Shown here one piece after another: positions 7,423 to 15,863 of a stretch of DNA of 47,959 nt. The DNA comes from Gammaproteobacteria bacterium. Its GTDB lineage: Bacteria > Pseudomonadota > Gammaproteobacteria > Granulosicoccales > Granulosicoccaceae. The stretch covers positions 1-47,959 of the forward strand of contig JAHQVR010000135.1 in the NCBI GenBank assembly GCA_019634245.1, in the 5' to 3' direction. The notes under the pieces are model-generated. The model ran no database searches. It worked only from the letters and a program-made list of their open reading frames with translations, and was not told the origin of the DNA. How positions within the stretch are numbered: the stretch's first letter is position 1; the number at the start of each line of letters is the position of its first letter. Both the position numbers and the translations under genes were made by a program.

Positions 7423-9594
7423 TTAGCCAAGAAGTTCAGAGCGTAGCGCCTGCCTTACGGTTGATAGCAGGGTGGCTACATCTTGTCGCCCATGATGAGC
7501 GTTACCATCAAGTGCTTTTTGGCTGAGAATTTGTAAGGATTTTTCAATGATTTCGCTTGTTTGTCGCTGATGAGATTCTATAGCCCAGGCAGTATCAGCA
7601 AAATTGCGCTCTCCTTGGTGAAAGCGCTCGATAAGTGCAAGGGAGTTGACCTCAGTGAGCTTCGAGCTGCAGGCCGATGTGCTCATCGAATCAAAGGCTA
7701 ACCGACAACAGTGCTCAAATTCTGATAGGGCTGCATCTGCCGATGGCTTCGGTGCCTCAGTCGAGATGTGCGCCATTCGGATTAAAGCTGCGTGGTTCAG
7801 CTGCAGTAGTTCTTGCGCCTGTTTAATCAGCGGCGCAATAGTAGAGCCGTCCTCCCGAAGCACGCAGACTGATCGCAACCCACTGCGGCTGTTTGTGCGA
7901 TGTCCGAAATGTATAGGATAAAACTGATGCTTTAACCAAAAGGGGAGCACTTCGATATTCGCGCCGAAGCTGGCTCCCAGCGTATACCCCAGGGGAGTGA
8001 AATGATGAATCAGGTAGGTGAGCAGATGTGAACCCAATCCAGTTCTTTGGCGTTCTGGAGCGATGGCAATTCGGGTAATTCGGGCGAAACGATGGGCTAA
8101 CACTTTCTCGGTGTTTAGACACTGTGCGAATAATTGCGGAATCAACTGATTGTGTAGGCGTCGCTGTTTTCGAATAATGGGTTCAAACAGCTCGTTACTA
8201 AGCTCCCCTTCGAGGGTTACCAGTGCAACGCCAATCACCCATGGGATAGGATCGCTGTCAATTACCATAGCAAACACGCGCATACTGGGTTGATCGAGCA
8301 GATGTCTCAGGTCATCGGGTGTGGTCTGATAATGCGCTGTTGATAACAAATGGTAAACACCAGCGAGCAGCTTTTCGTTGGACAACAGTTCTTCTGAATC
8401 CAGTTGCCGAATAACCCAGTCAGACGGTGTTGACTGACACTCTGGAAGGGCAGACTCAGGGTCTAGTAATCCGAGTTTTGCGATCAGCGTTTCGAGCGGA
8501 TCCTCTCGCCCCCAGCGCACCGGCCATTGCGGAGAAATAAGGTTCCAACCCGGTCGATGAGCATCTAACCAGCGGGTAAATCGAATGGCAAAACTTCGGC
8601 CAGCGCCCTCGTAACCGTGAACCGTTGTGGCATACACGATATGTTGTTGTGTAAGAGCCAGCTGTTGTAGAACAGACAAAGGCAGCGATCCAGCTTCCTC
8701 GACGAGCAACACCTCTCCCGACCAGCGTGCGAGCTGATCTACCGGCACAAAAGGTAGTTCGGTATTTCCTTTCAAGTGTGTGTCACTGTGCCGGTACAAA
8801 ACGTTGGCATTTGCTCGCACACTCGCGGTGGTTGCCACCGAGAAACCTTGCTGGACTAACTTCGCTGCGAGCATACCCAGGAGCGCTGACTTGCCTCTTC
8901 CGCGGTCCGCCATCACTACTGAGGCGCTTTGATTTTGTTTCACAATGGAACGGTGTAAAAGGGCAAGGTGTTGCTGTTGTTCAAGCTGCCATCGCTGTGC
9001 TAACTCGTCAGCGTTAGGAACATCACTACCGTATTCAGACAGCGTTGGATCTTGGTGATGCCACTTCCTATGTGTGGAAAACACTGTGGCATTCGTATCG
9101 AGTGGTTCGCAGTGATCCAGTAGTACGCGAATTGTGCGTCGTATGAATCGAGAAGAGGAGGTTTGTGCCACATCCGAGCTGCCATCGTGCTTGCCGAGTT
9201 GGCTGTGGTACACGGTATCTGATTGTGTCGGCCAATCTTCTAGATTGGGCACAACGAGAATCAATGTGCCGCCTGCGACCAGCGTACCTGAACACGCAAT
9301 CAACAGGGTTGCATCTAGGCCATTGGTGGCATCAAACACGATGGCGTTCAATTCTTTACCGAGTAGTGCACGGATTTGATGTTTACGATCTGCACTAGAG
9401 TGCGTATTAGGCAGTAGACAGTATTTTTCTGACGCATTTTTCTCGACGAAATTCTGCAATATAGTGACGAGTTCAGGCTGATTTTCAAGAAGGAGTAACT
9501 GTCGATTACCCAGAGATTTCAATGTCTTGGAAAAATTTGACCAATCGTTCAAGATTGCTGACAGGTCGTTGAATAACACTTGCATTTTTTTCAC
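7423..9594 (-). CDS. tmcA: tRNA(Met) cytidine acetyltransferase TmcA
   Basis: A 723-residue protein matching TmcA in length and order: N-terminal DUF1726-like region, RecD-type helicase domain with P-loop MADRGRGKSA (residues 228-237), GNAT acetyltransferase with the acetyl-CoA loop ERQRTGLGSHLL, and a C-terminal tRNA-binding helical domain. It makes N4-acetylcytidine at the wobble base (C34) of elongator tRNA-Met using acetyl-CoA and ATP. The GTG start at 9594 shares the GTGA overlap with the stop of a small upstream ORF; an ATG three codons later (9585) is the alternative. No other gene follows on this strand before the SDR promoter. Confidence 0.95.
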   Translation of the reverse strand: MKKMQVLFNDLSAILNDWSNFSKTLKSLGNRQLLLLENQPELVTILQNFVEKNASEKYCLLPNTHSSADRKHQIRALLGKELNAIVFDATNGLDATLLIACSGTLVAGGTLILVVPNLEDWPTQSDTVYHSQLGKHDGSSDVAQTSSSRFIRRTIRVLLDHCEPLDTNATVFSTHRKWHHQDPTLSEYGSDVPNADELAQRWQLEQQQHLALLHRSIVKQNQSASVVMADRGRGKSALLGMLAAKLVQQGFSVATTASVRANANVLYRHSDTHLKGNTELPFVPVDQLARWSGEVLLVEEAGSLPLSVLQQLALTQQHIVYATTVHGYEGAGRSFAIRFTRWLDAHRPGWNLISPQWPVRWGREDPLETLIAKLGLLDPESALPECQSTPSDWVIRQLDSEELLSNEKLLAGVYHLLSTAHYQTTPDDLRHLLDQPSMRVFAMVIDSDPIPWVIGVALVTLEGELSNELFEPIIRKQRRLHNQLIPQLFAQCLNTEKVLAHRFARITRIAIAPERQRTGLGSHLLTYLIHHFTPLGYTLGASFGANIEVLPFWLKHQFYPIHFGHRTNSRSGLRSVCVLREDGSTIAPLIKQAQELLQLNHAALIRMAHISTEAPKPSADAALSEFEHCCRLAFDSMSTSACSSKLTEVNSLALIERFHQGERNFADTAWAIESHQRQTSEIIEKSLQILSQKALDGNAHHGRQDVATLLSTVRQALRSELLG

Positions 9595-9737
9595 ACGTGA
9601 GCTTTGCCCAATTGACTATACTTAACTTGGTGGTAGAGCTCTTTAGCTTTGTCATCAACCTCCTCCAAGTGGTATTGAAGCAGGATGCTCGTTTGGCCAA
9701 GGATGGCCAGTTTTTTTTCTCCCTCTCCTGAATCCAT
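9591..9737 (-). CDS. Unrecognised 48-residue protein coupled to tmcA
   Basis: The complement from the ATG at 9737 encodes 48 residues and stops at 9591-9593, where TGA overlaps the tmcA GTG start (GTGA). The peptide is charged, mostly helical in appearance and Lys/Glu-rich at its start (MDSGEGEKKLAILGQTSILL, then QYHLEEVDDKAKELYHQV). No signal peptide, membrane span or cysteine is present. Codon choice looks like coding sequence, and an in-frame stop lies just upstream, so the ATG is the first possible start; a clear ribosome site is not visible. I do not recognise the family. The overlap suggests translation of tmcA depends on it. Confidence 0.6.
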   Translation of the reverse strand: MDSGEGEKKLAILGQTSILLQYHLEEVDDKAKELYHQVKYSQLGKAHV

Positions 9738-10214
9738 AGTGCAGTTTCACGCTGTCACTTTTGTCAAATTCGTCAATTTAACACCGCGATTCGAGCCAAT
9801 TAAGCCAGTTTAAGGGCAATAGTTCGGACAATTTTCACAATTGCAATGCGTTCTATCAGAACCCGTAATTTATAATACGATCAACGGGATAGCCCCCGAT
9901 ATGGAAAAACCGGTAATAGATCACGCCTAGTTTGTTATAGGGTTCATTAATTTCCGGGCCAGCTCGAGTAAAATTCCCGCTGTGCGTTGATAGCGACCTC
10001 CTTGCCTTAGCAATGTGAACGCTCAAACGCAGACAATGGCTGGTATTCAGTAAATAAAGGGAAATTCCGGCATCATATTTACGTTGGAATTTGGCTATTT
10101 TGGACTAGCTTCTATAGTGTTCGGCATTGCGGCTCAACGAGATACTTTGCGGACCCGTATCAACAGTCTTAATTAACACAGACTTGAAAACAACAATCCA
10201 CGAGGATTTTTTGC
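9738..10214. other. Intergenic region without a recognisable gene
   Basis: These 477 A+T-rich bases separate the divergent tmcA operon and the FAS1 lipoprotein gene. A consensus -10 hexamer TATAAT occurs at 9871-9876 but has no convincing -35 partner. I find no ORF with coding character, no strong terminator and no repeat. The lipoprotein ribosome site is GAGG at about 10202, ahead of the ATG at 10215. Confidence 0.5.
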
Positions 10215-10925
10215 ATGATCAAAAAGTATATTGGAATATCTCTCATTACTGCCAGTTTGATGGTAATGGGTTGTTCTAGCGACGACGACGACGAGCCAAC
10301 CACTGATGGTGGCACAACAGCAACTGATGCTGGCACCGATGCCGGTAGCGATGCTGGTACAGATGCTGGTACAGATGCTGGTACAGATGCAGGCACTGAT
10401 GCTGGTACAGATTCAGGTACTGACGCTGGTACTGACTCTGGCACAGATTCAGGAACTGATTCAGGTACTGACGGTGGCACTGATTCAGGTACTGATGGTG
10501 GCACAGACTCTGGTTCTGGCAGTGGCTACGATGCTGGGTCTTTAGCAGACGTTGTATTTCTAGATGGCCGAGCTACTGACGCACTGGCGGCTCTTCAGGC
10601 TGAAGGTCTGGATCTATCTTTGAACGATCCTGTTAACTCTTGGACGGTCTTCCTGCCATCAAACGATGCGGTTGCTGCGTTCGGTAGCGCGATCACTCTG
10701 GATATCTTGAGAACCCACATTTACTCTGATGCGGCTGTTGATTCTACTGCAGCTACTGGACTGTCAGGTACATCTATTACGATGAACAACGGTAATTCAG
10801 TTGCCATCGCCGGTGGTGGTACTGAACCACTGACTATTGGTGGTGCTGCTGTGATTGGTGCGGATCTGACTGGTAACTCCAGTACGACCATCGTTCACAT
10901 CATCGATGGTGTCATCATTCCTTAA
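10215..10925 (+). CDS. Lipoprotein with Asp-x-Gly-Thr repeat linker and fasciclin (FAS1) domain
   Basis: The 236-residue protein has a lipoprotein signal (hydrophobic segment ending SLMVMGC, lipidated Cys20). A run of four Asp follows, then residues 38-101 made of 16 tandem Asp-x-Gly-Thr units, then one FAS1 domain (about 104-236). FAS1 signatures are WTVFLPSNDAVAAF and the closing TTIVHIIDGVIIP. It should sit in the outer or inner membrane facing outward, with the acidic repeat as an extended, possibly Ca2+-binding stalk. FAS1 domains mediate adhesion in many organisms, but a bacterial role is not fixed. GAGG precedes the ATG, and a strong terminator follows, so it is monocistronic. Confidence 0.87.
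   Translation: MIKKYIGISLITASLMVMGCSSDDDDEPTTDGGTTATDAGTDAGSDAGTDAGTDAGTDAGTDAGTDSGTDAGTDSGTDSGTDSGTDGGTDSGTDGGTDSGSGSGYDAGSLADVVFLDGRATDALAALQAEGLDLSLNDPVNSWTVFLPSNDAVAAFGSAITLDILRTHIYSDAAVDSTAATGLSGTSITMNNGNSVAIAGGGTEPLTIGGAAVIGADLTGNSSTTIVHIIDGVIIP
10326..10517 (+). repeat. 12-bp tandem repeat encoding Asp-x-Gly-Thr
   Basis: Sixteen in-frame copies of a degenerate 12-bp unit (GAT-GCT/TCA-GGT-ACA and synonyms) encode DAGT, DSGT and DGGT. The array should be prone to length change by slippage without breaking the frame. Confidence 0.88.
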
Positions 10926-10977
10926 AGGTATGTCTTAACGATAGCTCGGGGCTAATTCGCTCCGTACTGATTAAAAG

Positions 10978-11006
10978 AAGCCGTCACATTGTGGCGGCTT
11001 TTTTTT
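10978..11006 (+). terminator. Rho-independent terminator after the FAS1 lipoprotein gene
   Basis: A 10-bp stem AAGCCGTCAC / GTGGCGGCTT with one G-T pair and a 3-base loop is followed by eight T. Confidence 0.9.
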
Positions 11007-11085
11007 GCTCGCCTAAAAGAGGGGCTAGTCGGTCTTGGCAAGAACAACAACGATCTTTTCTAGGATGCGCTTTCGGCTGGTCGGG

Positions 11086-12564
11086 CTACTGAAATGCGGT
11101 TTCGAAAAAGGATCTAAGTTTTCTGGAATGCAGTTTTTCTGGATCCATTTCGCTGAGCTTTTCCAACGCGCGCATGCCAATCAGCAAATGCTGGGATACC
11201 TGTTTTTTATAAAATTCGGAAGCCATTCCCGGCAGCTTGAGTTCGCCTTGCAAGGGTTTATCCGAGACGCACAGCAAAGTGCCATACGGCACTCGAAGAC
11301 GAAAGCCGTTAGCCGCGATGGTCGCTGACTCCATGTCCAATGCGATCGCCCTTGACTGGGACAACCGGCGCACCGGTTCGCGCTGATCTTGTAATTCCCA
11401 GTTTCGATTGTCGATCGATGCCACGGTGCCGGTACGCATGACTTGTTTTAAGTCTGAACCGGTAAAGCCGGTGATTTCCTCCACAGCAGCTTCCAGGGCC
11501 ACTTGAATCTCGGCTAGTGCTGGTATCGGAACCCAGACGGGGATATCGTTGTCTAGAACTTTGTCTTCACGTACATAGGCATGAGCCAGAACATAGTCAC
11601 CTAATTCTTGCGTGTTTCGCAGGCCTGCACAATGCCCCAGCATCAACCAGGCATGCGGTCGAAGCACCGCAACGTGATCGGTAATGGTCTTGGCGTTGGA
11701 GGGGCCGACACCAATGTTAATCAGAGTGATACCGCGGCCGTGATCGGCGATCAGGTGATAGGCAGGCATTTGGGGCAATCGAGCAGGTTCTGTTCCTGAA
11801 CTACTGCTGCTGTGACCATTTAGAGTAACCACATTGCCTGGCTCAACAAAGGCGGTATAGAGATCGTCATGTTCAGCCATCATCTTTTTTGCCATATCGC
11901 AAAACTCATCGATGTAGAACTGATAGTTGGTGAACAACACGAAATTTTGAAAGTGCTCAGGCGCGGTGGCTGAATAGTGCACAAGCCGATGCAGCGAATA
12001 GTCAACACGCTGTGCAGGAAACGGGGCTAACGGAATGGGCATCTCGGGTGTGGGTTCGTACGTTCCATTGACGATATAGTCGTTCACGTGTGCGATATCG
12101 GGAACATCGAATACATCCCGCAAAGTAGCCTCGGCGTCACTGGGTGCTGGTACGGCAACGGGGGATCCGGGTGTGAGTGCAAAGTGCAGCGGAATGGGTA
12201 CGTTAGATTCACCGATTTCTACCGATTCGCCATGATTCTCCATCAGTAGATTAAGTTGATCCCGAAGATAACCTTTGAACAATAGAGGCTGAGTGATCGT
12301 CGTGGCAAACATTCCCGGTCGGTCAACATGTCCGAACGAAGATCGAGTTTTGGGCCGCACATAGGTGGAATTGCGAAATCGAATCTCGGGGTAAAACGCT
12401 CTGTATTTACCACCGGCTAACTCATTGTTCAGATAACGACTAAAGGCGTTTTGCAAATACTCTGTATTGCGCTGATAAATAGTAATTAAGCGATCAACAG
12501 CAGCGATGGAATCTTCGAATGTTTCGCTTGCCAGGCTTGGCGGCGTAAGTATAGTTTGTGGCAT
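11086..12564 (-). CDS. amn: AMP nucleosidase
   Basis: A 492-residue enzyme hydrolysing AMP to adenine and ribose 5-phosphate. The N-terminal AMP-nucleosidase domain (YFPEIRF-like region, here FYPEIRFRNSTYVRPKTRSSFGHV) is followed by a nucleoside phosphorylase-fold catalytic domain. That domain holds ITLINIGVGPSNAKTITDH, LMLGHCAGLR and the purine-site ALDMESATIAANG. Its length is close to E. coli Amn (484). It lies 58 bases downstream of the MFS gene on the same strand and may share its transcript. A perfect hairpin sits immediately before the start. Confidence 0.95.
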   Translation of the reverse strand: MPQTILTPPSLASETFEDSIAAVDRLITIYQRNTEYLQNAFSRYLNNELAGGKYRAFYPEIRFRNSTYVRPKTRSSFGHVDRPGMFATTITQPLLFKGYLRDQLNLLMENHGESVEIGESNVPIPLHFALTPGSPVAVPAPSDAEATLRDVFDVPDIAHVNDYIVNGTYEPTPEMPIPLAPFPAQRVDYSLHRLVHYSATAPEHFQNFVLFTNYQFYIDEFCDMAKKMMAEHDDLYTAFVEPGNVVTLNGHSSSSSGTEPARLPQMPAYHLIADHGRGITLINIGVGPSNAKTITDHVAVLRPHAWLMLGHCAGLRNTQELGDYVLAHAYVREDKVLDNDIPVWVPIPALAEIQVALEAAVEEITGFTGSDLKQVMRTGTVASIDNRNWELQDQREPVRRLSQSRAIALDMESATIAANGFRLRVPYGTLLCVSDKPLQGELKLPGMASEFYKKQVSQHLLIGMRALEKLSEMDPEKLHSRKLRSFFETAFQ

Positions 12565-12574
12565 GTTGAAACCC

Positions 12575-12593
12575 CTTCGGCGTTTCGCCGAAG
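12575..12593 (-). promoter_or_regulatory. Perfect hairpin at the amn ribosome-binding region
   Basis: CTTCGGCG-TTT-CGCCGAAG is an 8-bp perfect stem with a 3-base loop. In the amn mRNA its 3' arm runs directly into the G-rich GAAGGGG sequence about 10 bases before the start, so folding would partly cover the ribosome site. No T-tract follows, so it is a poor terminator. Confidence 0.55.
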
Positions 12594-12622
12594 AGTATAC
12601 AACATTCGTTCAGCAGCGGGTT

Positions 12623-13816
12623 TTAACTTTGACCTCTAGCGGGTTGCACTGTTGGTTGGTAGAACGCAAACAAAATCGCAACCACAGCTGCCAGCAGATA
12701 GCTTGCTTGTAGAGCGGCAACGCCGTCTATAGCGAATCCACCCACATAAAGTGCGAGTGCGAGAAAAAAGGCGGACAGGTAGGCTTGAGACACTATGCTT
12801 TTCGCCAACAGGTAATGCACTCCGGTGCCTGACTTGGCGTGGTCGAAGAACCGTTTGTTGAAAGCTAGTCTGAAAAAAGAGGTGCAGAAGGTAATCACGA
12901 TTAGTTGAATGCCCAGCCAATTTGATTCAAGCACAGACTCAGAAGTGTCAATGCTATATCTCAACACCCAGGACAGCACGTACAGTGCGACAGCGAGCAA
13001 ATAGATCTGTTGAGTAGGGTAGAGATCGATGGTGTTTTTTATTAAAAAAAACAGCAGCGCAAAAACAGCGGCAAGTGCAACCACTACCAAGCCAAGGGCT
13101 GCATAGTCCGATTTAACAAGAATGAATAACGTCAGAGTCCAGAAGTGACTTTCCAGGAACAGAAATATCCCATCAATTCGAAAGCTTAGAGCCGAGCCTC
13201 TATTATCTTTGAATGTAAATCCTTGCGCAAACGTGCAGGAGTCAACGTTTGAAAGTCGAGTTGAATCCAAAGTGCGTTTGAACCAAATCCATAACGATAG
13301 GTTGAGTACAGTCGACAGCCCGATAATCCATAGTAGACCACCTTGTTCGAGTAAAAGACCGCCGAGCACAATGCCAAATTTTAAAAATAGCGTGACAAAA
13401 ATTTGAAAGTTCCCGAACTGCCGGCCAGAATCATTAGAGCCTAACAAGGCCAGGAATAGGGTGCGCTGTGTCGTCCAAAAAAACGCGTTGTAGAGTCCAT
13501 TAGCGATTCCAAGAAGACAGGCGATAGCAATGATGTACTGCGATTTAAGAACCTCGGTCAGTAGAAACACCGCTATCACCAGCAGACACTCAAGTCCAAA
13601 GGTCAATGCGACTAACAGAGCTGCTGATTGGTGACGAGCAATGGTTTGCCATAGTTTTAAACTCAAACAAAACGTGGCCCCGGAGATGCCAATCAATACG
13701 GAGATTGCCTGCAGATTAAACCCCAATCCCCACAAATAGACAGGTAAGTAGAATGGGAAAAGCCCGATTAGCAGAGAGTGAGCGCCAAGGAACTGGTAGA
13801 ACACTGAAGGTTTCAT
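12623..13816 (-). CDS. MFS-type membrane transporter linked to the ATP-grasp genes
   Basis: The 397-residue protein is almost wholly hydrophobic with about 11-12 membrane spans, starting MKPSVFYQFLGAHSLLIGLFPFYLP, which resembles the first helix of major facilitator proteins. The classic loop 2-3 motif (GxxxDRxGRR) is weak or replaced (GISGATFCLSLKLWQ), so it is a divergent member. It starts 30 bases after the second ATP-grasp gene ends and was probably co-transcribed with both. Export of the ligase product is the simplest proposal. Import of a precursor is an alternative. Confidence 0.78.
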   Translation of the reverse strand: MKPSVFYQFLGAHSLLIGLFPFYLPVYLWGLGFNLQAISVLIGISGATFCLSLKLWQTIARHQSAALLVALTFGLECLLVIAVFLLTEVLKSQYIIAIACLLGIANGLYNAFFWTTQRTLFLALLGSNDSGRQFGNFQIFVTLFLKFGIVLGGLLLEQGGLLWIIGLSTVLNLSLWIWFKRTLDSTRLSNVDSCTFAQGFTFKDNRGSALSFRIDGIFLFLESHFWTLTLFILVKSDYAALGLVVVALAAVFALLFFLIKNTIDLYPTQQIYLLAVALYVLSWVLRYSIDTSESVLESNWLGIQLIVITFCTSFFRLAFNKRFFDHAKSGTGVHYLLAKSIVSQAYLSAFFLALALYVGGFAIDGVAALQASYLLAAVVAILFAFYQPTVQPARGQS

Positions 13817-13846
13817 GGTCGACGCCGCGGGTGGCAGGCGATGGTG

Positions 13847-14755
13847 TTAGAAAATATCAGTGTCTGGAATCTGCATCGCATCCATTCGATCGAAGAAGGG
13901 TTGGAGGTTTTCAGCTTCTCCAAATCGCGGTTTGTGGTGCATTTTGATGTAGGGGCGTGAATTGACTTCGAGCATAATGCATTTTTGATCTTTGTAGCTT
14001 TTCTCAATACCATGCTCAAAGATGACATCAACACCGAATAGGTTGGCATCGAAGGCTTTGACCACTTCGTGGAACAGTGCTTTGTTCACTGGTGGAATAG
14101 TGCTTTGATCAATGATTTCCACAACACCGCCGGGTGCCAACGCGACCCGGTTGAACAAGTAGATTCGTTCACCCCTCTTTGGAACTGATTCCAAGCTCAA
14201 TTGTTGCTTTTTTAAAAAGCCTACAACGCCGCTGGATTTTTCGATGAGATGAATGGTGGGAGGTAACGCCATGTCTGTTCGGATCTGATTTTCGGCATCG
14301 ATTAATACCGATATGCTGTCACTGCCATTGCCATCGACAAAGGGTGGGTATCGCCGAATCACTGATACGATTTCGTCCGGAGTTGCTAGCACTCGGTAGT
14401 TGGCACCTTCTAAGTATTGTTCAATGATGCTGGTCGGCCACCAGATTTTAACCAGTAAGGCCGCTTTCCACAGTTCCTGTTCATTGCGTATTGGGAAATG
14501 GCTACCTCGAGAATACCCACTGACATTGGGTTTTATAACCAAAGGATATCCGTGTTCTCTGGCAAACTTTAGGGCTTTGAGCGGGCTAAAAAATATATCA
14601 CCTTTGGCATGCGGGAAGTTTTTGCTGGCAAACATCTCGCGCGCCTGGCGCTTAGAGCGGCTGTTCTTTCGAACGGAAAGTGAGTTGTAGTTACTACAAC
14701 CATCCATGTATTTATCGCTGATCCAACGATAAATCAGCTTCTTGAGTGCTCTCAC
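13847..14755 (-). CDS. ATP-grasp ligase resembling the cyanophycin synthetase ATP-grasp domain
   Basis: The 302-residue protein has the ATP-grasp order: a loop-forming segment (FASKNFPHAKG), the nucleotide-binding lysine in YPLVIKPNVSGYSRG, SIIEQYLEGANYRVLATPDEIVSVIRRYPPFV, which closely follows cyanophycin synthetase, and metal ligands in GVDVIFEH and IMLEVNSRPYIKMHH. Such enzymes form acyl phosphates and join them to amines, often amino acids. No Mur ligase domain follows, so it is not a full cyanophycin synthetase. It overlaps the upstream ATP-grasp gene by 4 bp. The substrates are unknown. Confidence 0.82.
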   Translation of the reverse strand: MRALKKLIYRWISDKYMDGCSNYNSLSVRKNSRSKRQAREMFASKNFPHAKGDIFFSPLKALKFAREHGYPLVIKPNVSGYSRGSHFPIRNEQELWKAALLVKIWWPTSIIEQYLEGANYRVLATPDEIVSVIRRYPPFVDGNGSDSISVLIDAENQIRTDMALPPTIHLIEKSSGVVGFLKKQQLSLESVPKRGERIYLFNRVALAPGGVVEIIDQSTIPPVNKALFHEVVKAFDANLFGVDVIFEHGIEKSYKDQKCIMLEVNSRPYIKMHHKPRFGEAENLQPFFDRMDAMQIPDTDIF

Positions 14756-15741
14756 GAAGCCCTACGACGGTGTTCTGCGGTGACCTCAGATTTTGAGGGT
14801 TCCAGATCGATTTCCGCAACAGGTTGTTGCATCGGTCGCTGTGTGAAGCGCACATCCCGATTCGTTTGAATCGACGAACGCTTGGGTTGTCGGCCATACA
14901 ACATCATTTTGGTGAATATGGCCTGGGGTTTTTCCACCGGTTCGATAGCCTTGGTCGCCCTAGCCAAAGACATCATTGAGCTGCCAATGAATGTCAATCG
15001 CTCACGTAGTGTGTAGTCGGTATCCAATAGATTGATGGGCATGGGCAGAAAAAGATTAATTTCGATCACATGAAATTTACCTTGCAGCATCGCGTCGATA
15101 GAATCGGCCCTTACACTCATGCGTGAAATTCCAAATCGGCCGATTTCGCTGATGTACCGCGAGAGTTGGTGGCGCTCTGTGGCACTGAATTGTTCAGTGA
15201 TATCCCGATATTGAGTGTTGCGATTGTATTTACTGTTTATAGGAAAGCGTTCACTGTTGTTGATCGCTTCGGTCACCGTTAGGACATCGTGCTGATCATC
15301 ATAGCGATTGGAATCGATGCTAAATACTTCAAACTCCCGCATCCCAGGAGCTGCACTTTGTAGCATGTATCGTTTGGGTTGGCGACGAAGCTGGGCTCTG
15401 ACCCGCTGTAAATCTTCGCTATTTTCAACTCGGTGTATGCCGTGTGCGTTCTGGCCCCATTCTGGTTTCAAAAAAACCGGGAAGTTTTCAGGAGAAATAG
15501 TTCCGTCGTCGATGGCCTGTGGCAACCGCCAGCGTGCTGGTATCAATTTATCGATACGCAGCTTCGAAAAAATGCCTTCATCATTGGAGAAGTATCGCGC
15601 ATTGATCTGGAAATACTTCCATGGAGCTGTGCCGATTCTCACGCAGCAGGCGATGTAAGTGAGAATCATTAATATCGTGATTTTCATCAGTTTTGTCGCG
15701 ATTCGTTCGTACACCAAACGGGGAACGATTCCGTTGGTCAC
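14752..15741 (-). CDS. ATP-grasp family protein, partner of the adjacent ligase
   Basis: A protein of up to 329 residues, weaker but recognisable as ATP-grasp: ARWRLPQ, FPVFLKPEWGQNAHGIHRV (nucleotide-binding Lys and Gly loop), RYMLQSAAPGMREFEVFSID, and a late acidic ligand stretch KFHVIEINLFLPMPIN. The start is uncertain: GTG at 15741 or ATG at 15687. The N-terminus then includes a hydrophobic segment (ILMILTYIACCVRI) that could be a membrane anchor. The C-terminal 60 residues are basic and low complexity. It is the first gene of the ATP-grasp/ATP-grasp/MFS set. Two unlike ligases acting in sequence on a peptide-like product is an inference. Confidence 0.75.
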   Translation of the reverse strand: MTNGIVPRLVYERIATKLMKITILMILTYIACCVRIGTAPWKYFQINARYFSNDEGIFSKLRIDKLIPARWRLPQAIDDGTISPENFPVFLKPEWGQNAHGIHRVENSEDLQRVRAQLRRQPKRYMLQSAAPGMREFEVFSIDSNRYDDQHDVLTVTEAINNSERFPINSKYNRNTQYRDITEQFSATERHQLSRYISEIGRFGISRMSVRADSIDAMLQGKFHVIEINLFLPMPINLLDTDYTLRERLTFIGSSMMSLARATKAIEPVEKPQAIFTKMMLYGRQPKRSSIQTNRDVRFTQRPMQQPVAEIDLEPSKSEVTAEHRRRAS

Positions 15742-15863
15742 GATAATACAATGATGGCCGTGCTTCCCGCTACTCTAGAGCCCTTGCTTCCTTGCAATTT
15801 CGTTATGTAGTGGGCTGTGTTGATAGATATCTATAGAACAAAAAGGTTCAAAGTGGCAGTTTA

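Noticed and set aside
9694..9718. Terminator-like TGGCCA-AGGA-TGGCCA followed by eight T on the plus strand
   Set aside because: It lies within the minus-strand small ORF upstream of tmcA, the T-run being Lys and Glu codons of that ORF, and no plus-strand gene precedes it.
10169..10504. Minus-strand ORF encoding Val-Pro-Glu-Ser and Val-Pro-Ala-Ser repeats
   Set aside because: It is the mirror of the Asp-x-Gly-Thr repeat; the plus-strand frame has a lipoprotein signal, ribosome site, FAS1 domain and terminator.
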